A DNA stretch of 45,273 nt, taken from the NCBI RefSeq assembly GCF_019656315.1, contig NZ_BPLU01000067.1:1-45273 (forward strand), in the 5' to 3' direction. Under the pieces are notes generated by a model, which worked only from the letters and a program-made list of their open reading frames with translations, was not told the DNA's origin and made no database searches. Within the stretch, counting starts at the first letter, position 1. Each line of letters starts with the position of its first letter. Made by a program: the position numbers and the translations under genes. Below, in pieces: positions 11,601 through 18,623 of the stretch. This DNA is from Flavobacterium sp. UMI-01. GTDB taxonomy: Bacteria > Bacteroidota > Bacteroidia > Flavobacteriales > Flavobacteriaceae.

Positions 11601-12885
11601 ATTACAAAACAATACGTCTTATTATGCTTCTCAAACAATTAACGGATGTGAAAGCGAAAGAGAAGCAGTATTGATAAAAATTCAAGATACACCCGCTCCT
11701 TTAGGTGACGCTGATCAATCTTTTTGTACCAATCAAAATCCAACCCTAAATACAATTACAGTTACTGGCACCACTATCCAATGGTACAACAGTACTGGAA
11801 TTCTATTGCCTTCAAACACTTCTCTCACTGATGGCGAAACGTATTATGCAACTCAAACGCTTAATAACTGTGAGAGCACTCAAAAATTGGCCGTAAGCAT
11901 TTCGTTTATTACCAGCTTACCCGCCAATAATTACAATGTCTCATTTTGCGACGATTTTGATGAAAAAACAAAAACCATTGATTTATCTTCCTATAACCCA
12001 TCACTTATTGCAAACCCTAATCAGTATGAGTTTCACTATTACACCTCACTTATAGGGGCTGAAAACCAAGTATTATCCAACAAAATAGTTGACTTTAAAA
12101 ACTATAAATTATCATTAGGAGTAAATACCCTTTATGTTCGTATTAACTCCAATACTCCTTGTTATGCCATTTCCGAATTAAAGTTCACCTTGTTTTCAAA
12201 ACCTTTGGTTCCTATTAACAACATCGTTCCTATTTGTCAAAACACCTCAGCCTTGGTAGATGCGGGAAATCACAATAGCTACCTATGGTCCACAGGAAGT
12301 ACAGCTTCATCCCTACTTATCAATCAAGAAGGTAAATATTGGGTAGAAGTAGAAGACCATCACGGAACAATACATTGTACCAGCCGTAAAGAATTTGAAG
12401 TTGTTTTATCGAATAAAGCAACTATTACGAATATTTCAACGGTAGATTGGACAGATACTGAAAATAGTATTTCTGTATTTGTAACTGGGAATGGTGATTA
12501 TGAATATTCCATTGACGGTAATCTTTTTCAAGACAGCAACCAATTTACCAGTTTAAGAAATGGAAAATATGAGGTAACTGTTAAAGATAAAAATGGTTGT
12601 GGTACCGTTAGCGAAGAAGTATATTTATTAATGTATCCTAAGTATTTCACTCCAAACGGGGATGGATACAATGACACTTGGAACATTCAATTTTCGGAAA
12701 TGGAAACTAACATCACGATAAAAATATTTGACCGATATGGAAAATTAATCAAGACTTTTATTTCGCAGAACGACAGTTGGGATGGTACTTATAATGGAAG
12801 AGAACTTCCAGCAACTGATTATTGGTTTGTGGTTACAAGAGAAAACGAAAAGGAATACAGAGGTCATTTTAGTCTAAAACGATAA
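5668..12885 (+). CDS. Giant secreted repeat protein with T9SS type-B sorting domain (gliding-motility-type C-terminus)
   Basis: 2405 residues. A Sec signal peptide (about 1-20) is followed by a His-rich stretch (HHH and HGH near residues 30-40), a globular N-terminal region (about 70-300, with YMYVDDICLL typical of jelly-roll modules) and Ig-like segments. Next come 18 tandem modules of about 74 residues (about 593-1931). Each has the pattern QPSCG..GSITINT.ADYYSFDGGVTWTT....NL..G.Y.I.IKN..GC, with one Cys near each end. Two related QWY-type modules follow (about 1931-2080), then a further Ig-like region. The last roughly 80 residues (FTPNGDGYND at 2327-2336, then IFDRYGKLI and SWDGTYNG) are the CHU_C/type-B sorting domain that directs export by the type IX system and surface attachment or release. 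The likely role is a cell-surface adhesin. Confidence 0.85.
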   Translation: MKLKDLLLFLLFLSSLIVFSQEENHDATHHHLLEDSHGHLIQNLEEQKEFLKIREEKRKFEQQNLNKANITSKTGAVQQAVEMCTNGGLEQYETINGNSYLKNFLYNIGDPAGPTQCRSISNTANSYINRFNPSNLNIMATGVPANYIDTYMGDIKAFDQYALKINYENSSTYGSIVQGKRFKTNNEKYLKFNYKAVLQTVYDNSHTDNQPFVKARILDKKGSVVNEICLVGDEKNCIFTKVPSQTSHYVTLYTANWQSGLLDISSLPNNEEFTIEFMASRCGLGGHFGYMYVDDICLLHSTENLQGSVELEPLNKVCSTLPISVCGNYTIPNSGGISASLKKITLTVYDSSNIAVYSTSTTSSLDTANKTFCFLLKATDFPDVSNANYNVGVKVDYDISGTSCSGTTFNSAIDADANPGWDISFLNCTASCDINVKTAKISQCDSNRDGTENFDLTKLNPLVVNTTTGLNFSYYMTYDEAVNNLNAISNPTSYLSPSTSIYVKVNKDVSCYKIISASLELRNPTANITGILNVCAGSTVLTTSPGASYLWSTGETTQNITITSIGTYSVTVTDSFGCSSEANVVIESSQTAVLPTLQITQPSCFSPQGTIKVTSPAAQYSFDDGVTWTTNDTKSNLNPGTYLVKIKTVNGCTSYSQSVTIKTATTLYPQYTSTNPKFCGDVGTITILGNPAYFSFDDGVTWVTTATASNLGPGNYKIRTKDSQGCISSASNVLISSNTLATPFYTLINPACSQPGSITINTVSDFYTFDGGVTWVKSNTKNILNSGTFAIGIKNAIGCTSNFTYVYANDLKDTFPEYGLIYPECGNNGSIIISTVADFYSFDGGVTWTTDNIANVPHGNYLIKVKNKAGCISQASFVNLYRSFLPYPTISIEQPTCGTNGKITINSLADYYSYDNGVTWTTLNSKSLPPGIYSVLIKNNLGCISYSTPVYLYNPNIDEPSYTVTQPSCTNLTGSITINTTADYYSFDGGYTWKTTPTLSNISSYTYHTILIKNSLGCISKSVNILINEPNLPDPDFTLVNPSCGNSGTITFNTVADFYSIDNGKTWSSNNVFSNLTLGYYYLKIKNGSCVSKHIFIFLDNNYLATPKYSVTQPTCSTQGTITINTVADFYSITNGQSWVTNPVFSNLAPGYYYPLIKNANGCISRSSSVNIQAFYLPNPIYTTTQPSCGSAASVTFSPLYKEYSIDGGKTWQISNTFTNLTTDFNYYLVVKDASGCISSPYTTIARFNPYFLPNPDFTVIQPSCGTNGSINIATVADYYSFDGGVTWTTNSSLTNITSGSYSIAIKNALGCKSYNISIYLNPYYLQSPYIKTVQPSCGDGGSITVFSAADSYSFDNGVTWTTNPVLLNPTASYYNIIVKNALGCKSQPQSTYIYKYKLPSPSIFVTQPNCNTPSGSITINTASDQYSFDGGKTWTTNPTLQNLSSGSYSIIIKNSLGCISNTTSAYIYAPPAKPVAPVVKITQPTSCGATDGSITINSMGISYSFNDGNSWTTNPTKLNIGEGTYIVKYKPTSSSCESLSTIVNLNSGTTIAAPSFTTTQPNCSAPKGTITITTNAATYSFDNGLSYVYGNTKTDLSPGTYFIKIKDASGCISDPATVTISPFSDLPAPLYKVTQPNCSQFTGTISIDTVADLYSFDNGLTFGTSNTKTNLSAGTYDVMIKYHSGCISLSTPVTIDTAPTVPGVPKVIVADPKGCVSSLGTITVSTVANQYSFDDGLSWNTDNTASLAPGNYLIRIKNTNGCPSPAFSATINPPENAPSPPSVTVVHPLSCSNPFGSIAITSTAHQYSFDDGQSYSVNPNSGNLAAGTYLIRVKNTNGCESTASSVTINAPTDYPNDPQFTAVQPDCHTLTGTISITDSAQEYSFDNGASWTTNAIQTNLTPDTYYLKVKNNLGCISNATKVTLIPFTDFTPKPTASATQTFCIQQNATIGTINITGQNVQWYDQATNGNSVPLNTLLQNNTSYYASQTINGCESEREAVLIKIQDTPAPLGDADQSFCTNQNPTLNTITVTGTTIQWYNSTGILLPSNTSLTDGETYYATQTLNNCESTQKLAVSISFITSLPANNYNVSFCDDFDEKTKTIDLSSYNPSLIANPNQYEFHYYTSLIGAENQVLSNKIVDFKNYKLSLGVNTLYVRINSNTPCYAISELKFTLFSKPLVPINNIVPICQNTSALVDAGNHNSYLWSTGSTASSLLINQEGKYWVEVEDHHGTIHCTSRKEFEVVLSNKATITNISTVDWTDTENSISVFVTGNGDYEYSIDGNLFQDSNQFTSLRNGKYEVTVKDKNGCGTVSEEVYLLMYPKYFTPNGDGYNDTWNIQFSEMETNITIKIFDRYGKLIKTFISQNDSWDGTYNGRELPATDYWFVVTRENEKEYRGHFSLKR
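7447..11460 (+). repeat. 18 tandem ~74-codon modules in the adhesin gene
   Basis: Counted by eye from the translation. The phrases TATAGTTTTGA(C/T)..TGG and ACAACC(C/T)..TG(C/T) recur once per module. The modules are diverged rather than identical at DNA level, so recent slippage is not evident. Modules differ in loop residues but keep the two flanking cysteines, the GGxTW core and the GxY strand. Confidence 0.8.
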
Positions 12886-12968
12886 TCATCATTTCCTAAA
12901 CATTTCTTAATCCCTGAAAACATCATTATAGTTTTCTTATTTTAGCAGTAAATTTAGAATGAAAAAAC

Positions 12969-14558
12969 ATGCCAAACGACTGTATTAGCTATCAAAATTC
13001 AGGTTATTTCACCCCTTTGATGATCGATTATTTGAACCAAAAATCAAATCTTGACTCTTTGTATAACCGATTTCCAACTTTGGAAAATTTTGAAGCACAA
13101 ATACAAGAAAAAAGAGAACAGTTTAGTCTTGAAACAAGAACTACATTGGTTTCTGTTTTACACAAACAATATCAAAACACCACGATATCCGACTTGACAG
13201 CAGAAAATATTGAAGCTTTAAAAGTCAACAATACCTTTACCATCACCACTGGTCACCAATTGAATTTGTTTAGCGGTCCATTGTATTTTTTGTACAAAAT
13301 CATTTCGACAATTAATTTAACTCACAAACTAAAAGCGACCTATCCCGCCTACAATTTTGTTCCTGTTTATTGGATGGCTACAGAAGACCATGACTTTGAG
13401 GAGATCAATTATTTTAATTTCAAAGGAAAAAAATTTCGCTGGAACACAGCAAGCACTGGAGCAGTAGGACGATTAAACACCGAGGGACTAGATGAGTTTT
13501 TAGAAATATTTGCACTAGAATTAGGACACACTACCAATGCTAACACCTTAAAAACACTTTTCACCCAAGCTTATTTACACCACTCCAATTTGGCCGATGC
13601 CACAAGATTTTTGGCGAATGCTTTATTTGGTGAATATGGATTGGTTATCCTTGATGCCGATAATTCCGACTTAAAACAGCTATTTGCTCCTTACATCAAA
13701 GAAGAATTAACCCAACAAACTGCATTTAAAGCTGTAAAAGAAACCATCAACAAGCTCAGTGATTATGCGATTCAAGTAAATCCGCGTGAAATCAATCTCT
13801 TCTACCTTGAAGACCAACTACGTGAAAGAATAATTTATAAGAATGATACATTTATAGTCAACAATACCAACTTGGCCTTTTCTAAAAATGAAATTTTGAA
13901 CTTAGTGGATACTAATCCAGAAAAATTTAGTCCCAATGTGGTTATGCGTCCCTTATACCAAGAAGTAATTTTACCTAATCTCTGCTACATTGGAGGTGGT
14001 GGTGAAATCGCTTATTGGCTGGAACTAAAGGCGTTTTTTGATACTGTAAAAGTTCCTTTTCCTATTCTTTTAGTCCGAAATGCTGTAGTTTTAGCCACTC
14101 AAAAACAGGTCAACAAAGCAGAAAAACTCGAACTTTCTTGGGCTGATTTATTTAAAAAGCAAAATGAACTAGTCAACGCACTTACTCATAAATACTCTGC
14201 TTTTCCTATTGATTTTTCTACACAAAAAAAATACCTCCAACACCAATTTCAAAGTCTTTATGAAATGGCTTTACAAACAGATAAATCTTTTGTAGGAGCG
14301 GTAAAAGCACAAGAAAAAAAGCAGCTAAAAGGACTCGAAAATCTTGAAAAAAGATTGTTCAAAGCTCAAAAAAGAAAATTAAAAGACCAGCTAGAGCGTG
14401 CCATTGATTTACAAAACGAATTATTTCCTAACCAAGGATTACAAGAACGTCAAAATAATTTCTCTGAATTTTATTTGACAGAAGGGATTCATTTACTTCC
14501 CAAATTATTGCACACCTTAAACCCTCTTGCACAAAATTTTGATATAATTACATTATAA
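12969..14558 (+). CDS. bshC: Bacillithiol biosynthesis cysteine-adding enzyme BshC
   Basis: 529 residues, the normal size of BshC. Recognised from the conserved TITTGHQLNLFSGPLYFLYK (about residues 93-112), PVYWMATEDHDFEEIN, and the GGGGEIAYWLELK segment near residue 340. A lysine-rich helical (coiled-coil) region lies near the C-terminus. The enzyme adds L-cysteine to glucosaminyl-malate, the last step of bacillithiol synthesis, in the cytosol. The other bsh genes are not in this window. It follows the adhesin on the same strand after 83 bp and precedes ndk by 74 bp. Confidence 0.9.
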   Translation: MPNDCISYQNSGYFTPLMIDYLNQKSNLDSLYNRFPTLENFEAQIQEKREQFSLETRTTLVSVLHKQYQNTTISDLTAENIEALKVNNTFTITTGHQLNLFSGPLYFLYKIISTINLTHKLKATYPAYNFVPVYWMATEDHDFEEINYFNFKGKKFRWNTASTGAVGRLNTEGLDEFLEIFALELGHTTNANTLKTLFTQAYLHHSNLADATRFLANALFGEYGLVILDADNSDLKQLFAPYIKEELTQQTAFKAVKETINKLSDYAIQVNPREINLFYLEDQLRERIIYKNDTFIVNNTNLAFSKNEILNLVDTNPEKFSPNVVMRPLYQEVILPNLCYIGGGGEIAYWLELKAFFDTVKVPFPILLVRNAVVLATQKQVNKAEKLELSWADLFKKQNELVNALTHKYSAFPIDFSTQKKYLQHQFQSLYEMALQTDKSFVGAVKAQEKKQLKGLENLEKRLFKAQKRKLKDQLERAIDLQNELFPNQGLQERQNNFSEFYLTEGIHLLPKLLHTLNPLAQNFDIITL

Positions 14559-14632
14559 CCTCTATCAAACTAATATTTTTAGTTATTTTCGTACCCTAAA
14601 ACACCTAATAATTACAAATACAAACATAACTC

Positions 14633-15052
14633 ATGACAACTAACAGAACTTTTACCATGATTAAACCAGATGCTGTAGCAAATGGTCATATCGGGAATAT
14701 TCTTGCTATGATAACGAATGCAGGATTCAAAATCGTATCGCTAAAATTGACGCAACTAACTGTAGCTGATGCACAAGCATTTTATGCAATTCATGCTGAA
14801 AGACCTTTTTTCGGTGAATTAGTAAACTTTATGTCTAGCGGACCTATCGTGGCGGCAATTTTAGAAAAAGAAAATGCCGTTACTGATTTTAGAACTTTAA
14901 TTGGAGCTACTAATCCAGCTGAGGCTGCCGAAGGTACGATTCGTAAATTATACGCAACATCATTAGGCGAAAATGCTGTTCACGGTTCTGATAGCGATGA
15001 AAATGCTGCAATTGAAAGTGCTTTTCATTTTTCAGGGAGAGAGCAGTTTTAA
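14633..15052 (+). CDS. ndk: Nucleoside diphosphate kinase
   Basis: 139 residues. Begins with [19 protein letters not shown]. The catalytic phosphohistidine His117 lies in the NAVHGSDS motif. [15 protein letters not shown] and [14 protein letters not shown] are the standard nucleotide-binding segments. It transfers gamma-phosphate between nucleoside tri- and diphosphates via phospho-His. It is monocistronic or at the end of a short unit: a perfect 16-bp inverted repeat follows, separating it from convergent genes. Confidence 0.95.
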   Translation: MTTNRTFTMIKPDAVANGHIGNILAMITNAGFKIVSLKLTQLTVADAQAFYAIHAERPFFGELVNFMSSGPIVAAILEKENAVTDFRTLIGATNPAEAAEGTIRKLYATSLGENAVHGSDSDENAAIESAFHFSGREQF

Positions 15053-15072
15053 ATAAATAAAGAATTTGGATT

Positions 15073-15112
15073 TTTTTATTTAGGATTTGCGGTGCTAAAT
15101 CCTAAATAAAAA
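15073..15112. terminator. Bidirectional terminator between ndk and DUF721 gene
   Basis: TTTTTATTTAGGATTT (15073-15088) pairs perfectly with 15097-15112 around an 8-nt loop. T-runs occur on both strands, as expected between convergent genes. Confidence 0.8.
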
Positions 15113-15129
15113 TCCTGAATTTTAAATCA

Positions 15130-15426
15130 TTACCTTAAAACTACATTTGTTACGACATCACGTCCTATTTCTTCATTAATCATTTTGATGATTTTGGATT
15201 TCCCTAAACTCAGTTCTTCCCTGAGAACAGATGAAGTCAATTCTACATACAAGGTACTGTTTTTCAACGCTACGTTTTGGGTATAGCGATTTACACCGTT
15301 GCCCATCAAATTAGCCCAAGCTTCTTTCACGTTTACCTGATCCATACCTGATTGCAGTCTGTGCCCTTCAATAAATTGTTGAATCACAGCCCCCACAGTA
15401 CTTTCATTATTTAGTCGTTTCGCCAT
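15130..15426 (-). CDS. DUF721 domain protein (DciA-like)
   Basis: 98 residues, close to the usual size of short DUF721 proteins. The family pattern is visible: early helices (ESTVGAVIQQFIEGHRLQSGM), then VKEAWANLMGNGVNRYTQNVALKNSTLYVELTSSVLREEL. The family includes DciA, which helps load the replicative helicase, so a nucleic-acid-associated role is likely but not proven here. Its ATG lies inside the 3' end of the upstream lipoprotein gene (20-bp overlap), so the two are probably co-translated. The conserved order next to ndk is typical for flavobacteria. Confidence 0.8.
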   Translation of the reverse strand: MAKRLNNESTVGAVIQQFIEGHRLQSGMDQVNVKEAWANLMGNGVNRYTQNVALKNSTLYVELTSSVLREELSLGKSKIIKMINEEIGRDVVTNVVLR

Positions 15427-15847
15427 TTCCAGTTAAATTTATTGCTCCTGTTTTTTTATAATGATATTCTTTATTCTCCTCGTTTCTCACAACTAATTCC
15501 TCGTCCGTTACCTTTACTAATTCCTCAGACCATTTGGCAAAATCAGTTGAATAATCCAAATAAACCGCCTCTTTTTCAAAACGTACTTTTATCTTTTCAT
15601 AACTGTCATTAGCTATAAAAGTTCCGTCTAATTGTGGTTTTACTTTTTTACGGAAACCTACGTTATTTTTGATTTCAAAATAATCAAAATTTTCGTTGAT
15701 TTTATAATTCTTATCTTCTCCTTCAGCTACCTCAACTTTTTCAATTTCCCAGTAGCCATTGAGTTTTACTACATCCTCAGGTGTTATTTTATGTTGACAA
15801 GAAACAAAGAATAAACAAAAAAACAACCATTTAAAAAACCATTTCAT
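15407..15847 (-). CDS. Lipocalin-like lipoprotein of unknown function
   Basis: 146 residues. An N-terminal hydrophobic segment ends in a lipobox-like FVSC (Cys17), so it should be lipidated and membrane-anchored. The rest is beta-rich, with LNGYWEIEKVEV near the start, the pattern of small lipocalin-like Bacteroidota lipoproteins. It is the first gene of a two-gene unit with the DUF721 gene, overlapping it by 20 bp. No functional residues could be identified. Confidence 0.65.
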   Translation of the reverse strand: MKWFFKWLFFCLFFVSCQHKITPEDVVKLNGYWEIEKVEVAEGEDKNYKINENFDYFEIKNNVGFRKKVKPQLDGTFIANDSYEKIKVRFEKEAVYLDYSTDFAKWSEELVKVTDEELVVRNEENKEYHYKKTGAINLTGNGETTK

Positions 15848-15886
15848 ACTTTATTATTTTATAGATGCAAATTACATTCATTAGTT

Positions 15887-15942
15887 CGCTTGCATGTAGT
15901 CCTGCAATTGTTAGCAAGCCAGTGTTATGACAATGGCAAGCG
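15887..15942. repeat. Intergenic inverted repeat CGCTTGC/GCAAGCG
   Basis: CGCTTGC at 15887-15893 is the exact reverse complement of GCAAGCG at 15936-15942, with an additional GCAAGC at 15914-15919 that can pair alternatively. It lies in the divergent region between the lipoprotein and the serine hydrolase. Function unknown. Confidence 0.35.
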
Positions 15943-16095
15943 TAACACATTATTTCCATTTACAAAGTTAAACTTAAAAACAGCAAACAAAATAAAAAAA
16001 ACAGTACTCACTTTAAACTTTTTAAATTACATTTAGTCAAAAACACATTGAATCAGTTCATAAGACTAAAAAAGTAAATTTTAAACAGGAACTCA

Positions 16096-17166
16096 ATGGA
16101 ATTAATCAATCACTACTTAAAAAGAAGCAGTCGTATTTTATTCTTATTCCTACTCACCGCTTGTAGTAATGATAATGATTCTCCTGTTGAAACTACTTAT
16201 TTCCCTCCATTAGCAGGCAATACTTGGGAAACCAAAAGTATTTCTAGTTTGGGTTGGAATCAAAATGCAGTTCAATCCTTACTAGATTTTTTAGAACTCA
16301 AAAACTCTAAATCTTTTATCCTTTTAATTGACGGACGAATTGTGATGGAAAACTATTTTAATGGTCATACCGCTAGCAAAGGATGGTACTGGGCTAGTGC
16401 TGGCAAAACCTTAACATCCGCAGTAACAGGTATAGCAGCACAAGAAGGCTATATTAACATCAACCATAAAGTATCCGACTACATAGGAACTGGGTGGACT
16501 AGTTTACCATTGGCCAAGGAAAACTTAATCACTAACAAGCATTTACTCAGCATGACCTCAGGTCTAGACGATAGCAATGACTGTGTAACACCAGCTTGTC
16601 TTACTTATAAAGCTGATGCGGGTACTCGATGGGCGTATCACAATGTCTATGTAAAATTACAAGACGTAGTGGCTCAAGCTACTAAACAATCTTGGAACAA
16701 TTATTTCAACGCCAAACTAAGAGATAAAATAGGCATGGAGGGTAATTGGTTTCAAATAGACAATAACTCGGTTTACTTTAGCACCAGTCGTAGCATGGCT
16801 CGTTTTGGTTTGTTAATTGCTAATAAAGGGAAATGGGAAAACACTCAAATAATAAATGAAAACTTTTGGAACGAAGCTACCAACACTTCTCAAAATATCA
16901 ATTTAGGTTACGGTTATTTATGGTGGCTCAACGGAAAAAGCAGTTACCACCTACCACAATCACAATTGCAAATACCAGGGAGTATAATTCCGTCAGCACC
17001 TAATGATATGTATATGGCTTTGGGCAAAAATGATCAAAAAATTTATATCGTTCCCAGTAAAAAAATGGTAGTCATCCGTATGGGCGATGCTGCCGATGGT
17101 TCCAATTTTGCTTTATCGGATTTTGATGATGCGTTGTGGAAAAAGATAAAAGCGTTGTATGAATAA
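16096..17166 (+). CDS. Class C beta-lactamase-fold serine hydrolase, lipoprotein
   Basis: 356 residues. The N-terminus has a hydrophobic segment ending in LLTAC (Cys23), a lipobox. The nucleophile motif SxxK is WASAGKTL (Ser101, Lys104) and the YxN motif is in RWAYHNVYVK. A third basic motif is not obvious. The family (PF00144) covers peptidases, esterases and beta-lactamases of the cell envelope; this member is probably an esterase or peptidase rather than an antibiotic-resistance enzyme, but the substrate is unknown. It stands alone and is the last host gene before the prophage end. Confidence 0.75.
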   Translation: MELINHYLKRSSRILFLFLLTACSNDNDSPVETTYFPPLAGNTWETKSISSLGWNQNAVQSLLDFLELKNSKSFILLIDGRIVMENYFNGHTASKGWYWASAGKTLTSAVTGIAAQEGYININHKVSDYIGTGWTSLPLAKENLITNKHLLSMTSGLDDSNDCVTPACLTYKADAGTRWAYHNVYVKLQDVVAQATKQSWNNYFNAKLRDKIGMEGNWFQIDNNSVYFSTSRSMARFGLLIANKGKWENTQIINENFWNEATNTSQNINLGYGYLWWLNGKSSYHLPQSQLQIPGSIIPSAPNDMYMALGKNDQKIYIVPSKKMVVIRMGDAADGSNFALSDFDDALWKKIKALYE

Positions 17167-17317
17167 AAAATAGTTTTTTATGGAATTGCACCTCCTGATT
17201 TCGCAAAACGTTACAAAGTGATATTGCTTAATCGACCTTGGTATTTTTAGAGTAATTGCCTCATCCAACTTTATTTTAAAAACGTATCATTCTAACAAAG
17301 CAACTTTTATTTATAAT

Positions 17318-17364
17318 CGAAAAATCGAAATTTCCACTTTTGTAAAACGAAATTTCCATTTTTG
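17318..17364. repeat. Direct repeats at the left prophage boundary, candidate transposase-binding end sites
   Basis: CGAAATTTCCACTTTTG (17326-17342) and CGAAATTTCCATTTTTG (17348-17364) differ at one base and are spaced exactly 22 bp. A weaker third copy of the CGAAA core starts at 17318. Mu-type ends carry tandem transposase sites of about 22 bp containing CGAAA. Their location between the last host gene and the late-operon terminator fits a phage end. The exact TG...CA terminus and target duplication cannot be set because the other end lies outside the window. Confidence 0.5.
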
Positions 17365-17407
17365 AGACAAATATAAGAATGTTTTAATCACCGTTTAAAA
17401 TATATTT

Positions 17408-17431
17408 AAAAAGCCCCAAACGGGGCTTTTT
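17408..17431 (-). terminator. Terminator of the leftward phage late operon
   Basis: GCCCC (17413-17417) and GGGGC (17422-17426) with a 4-nt loop, T-runs on both sides. On the minus strand it starts just after the stop codon of the formyltransferase gene, so it ends the whole leftward operon. Confidence 0.8.
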
Positions 17432-18099
17432 TAGCTACTTTTAGAAGAGTACCGCTCTAGCATCAATAAATCAGGTTTAAACACGTCCTTGACGTCTGTA
17501 TTAGGCTCAAACGTGCTAAAGGCATTATGTTGCGGTTTCTTTATGATAATCCCTTTATTAATATCCGTTAAAGCCGTTTCAATCAGTGATAGCCCTAAGC
17601 CCTGCAAATGATGCTCCCACAGTAACTTTGCCGCCTTTTTAGGCTCCATACCGTATAGCTTCGGGTCTATGAATAAAATATCCTGATAAGCAATATCACC
17701 ACGGTCAATCCCGCTATTCAGCCAAAACACAGTACCTCCTGTAACGGCGTCACGCATACGCACCGCCCACTCAATAGACGAACGCCCACGGTGACGAGGT
17801 AATAAGCTCGGGTGGTAACCTATCCAGCCAATTTTAGCCTTATATCTTGTACGTGTGCCAATATAATCAAACGAGTGAGCCGTAATACCCACGTCCACAT
17901 TATCGGGCATAGTATCGGCGTTTAATGTGCCCGCAGGAATTACTGGAATATTAAAAATGCGGGCGGTTTTAGTAATATACTTATCATCTAGTGGCGCACA
18001 AACACCCACAACCTCAACAAAAGGCATATTATTGCAAAGGTTGAGAACCAACTCCCCAAAATACTTTTGCCCACTTATAAAAACTCTTAATTTCTTCAT
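17431..18099 (-). CDS. Formyltransferase-fold protein in the prophage modification cassette
   Basis: 222 residues. The PF00551 (formyltransferase) fold is recognised from the core YHPSLLPRHRGRSSIEWAVR (from Tyr95) and GGTVFWLNSGIDRGDI. The catalytic His is His96 and the catalytic Asp corresponds to Asp132. The Asn of the usual N-x-H triad position is Gly94 here, so activity may differ from ordinary Fmt/PurN enzymes, which transfer formyl from 10-formyltetrahydrofolate to an amine. It overlaps the upstream acyltransferase frame by ATGA, so it is translationally coupled. It is too short for Met-tRNA formyltransferase (about 315 residues). It is the last gene of the operon. I infer that it acts on a modified base or on the precursor of the modification. 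Confidence 0.75.
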   Translation of the reverse strand: MKKLRVFISGQKYFGELVLNLCNNMPFVEVVGVCAPLDDKYITKTARIFNIPVIPAGTLNADTMPDNVDVGITAHSFDYIGTRTRYKAKIGWIGYHPSLLPRHRGRSSIEWAVRMRDAVTGGTVFWLNSGIDRGDIAYQDILFIDPKLYGMEPKKAAKLLWEHHLQGLGLSLIETALTDINKGIIIKKPQHNAFSTFEPNTDVKDVFKPDLLMLERYSSKSS

Positions 18100-18623
18100 T
18101 TTCCTAAATATTTAAAACTTTGTATTGCTCTAAAGTGTCCGCCGTAGCCACAGCCTTTAATACCTTCACTTTTACCCGTTTTCATGATACTGGCATTACT
18201 ACGTGTTTTATTCGACCCGTAGAGCATCGCAGCCGTTTGATTCCACTTATTAGAGTGCCTCAAGTAGCCACAAAGTTGCGGGTGTGAGGTGTGAAAAAAA
18301 GTGTGGTACTTTCGGTTGCAGCGCCCGTTTCCTTCCAAATGGTATTGCATTATTTCATTCAAAAAAGCAGTTCCAACGCCCGCACCTTGCCACTCGGGCA
18401 TTACTACTAATCGGGTGGCACGGTAAGCCGTAGCGGTAAACAAAGGGCAAACGGCAACGTGCGCCACCAATTCGCCGTTTACCGTACCAACGAAATACTC
18501 AGCGGCGGGTGGATGCGGAAGGTCTAAATAATAATGCTCTTTAAAATACTTCCAGTAAGTTCCGTTGACCTTCCAAATGTCAAGCTTGATATTGGGTCGG
18601 TTGGCGATAGCAATTTTTTTTTT
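18096..18623 (-). CDS. GNAT/Mom-like acyltransferase domain, -1 frame continuation of the ABC ATPase
   Basis: The frame is open from a TGA at 18642-18644 down to the TGA at 18096-18098. It has no ATG before the conserved core. The translation after the A-run contains LDIWKVNGTYWKYFKEHYYL, EYFVGTVNGELVAHVAV and the acyl-CoA-binding GNAT motif A, RLVVMPEWQGAGVGTAFLNE (Q-x-x-G-x-G). It ends in HFRAIQSFKYLG. This is the arrangement of the acetyltransferase half of COG2401 (ABC ATPase fused to acetyltransferase) and resembles Mu Mom, itself a GNAT-fold DNA-modifying enzyme. A TTG at 18470 would give a 124-residue product lacking the first strands. I regard expression by -1 slippage from the ATPase frame as more likely; the fused product would be about 371 residues. 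Confidence 0.65.
   Translation of the reverse strand, partial: KKKIAIANRPNIKLDIWKVNGTYWKYFKEHYYLDLPHPPAAEYFVGTVNGELVAHVAVCPLFTATAYRATRLVVMPEWQGAGVGTAFLNEIMQYHLEGNGRCNRKYHTFFHTSHPQLCGYLRHSNKWNQTAAMLYGSNKTRSNASIMKTGKSEGIKGCGYGGHFRAIQSFKYLGK

Noticed and set aside
16096..17166. Beta-lactamase-fold protein as an antibiotic-resistance gene
   Set aside because: Only the general serine-hydrolase motifs are visible; it is lipidated and most members of this branch are esterases or peptidases.
17431..18099. Formyltransferase as methionyl-tRNA formyltransferase (fmt)
   Set aside because: Too short, lacks the C-terminal tRNA-binding domain and the triad Asn, and sits in a phage operon.
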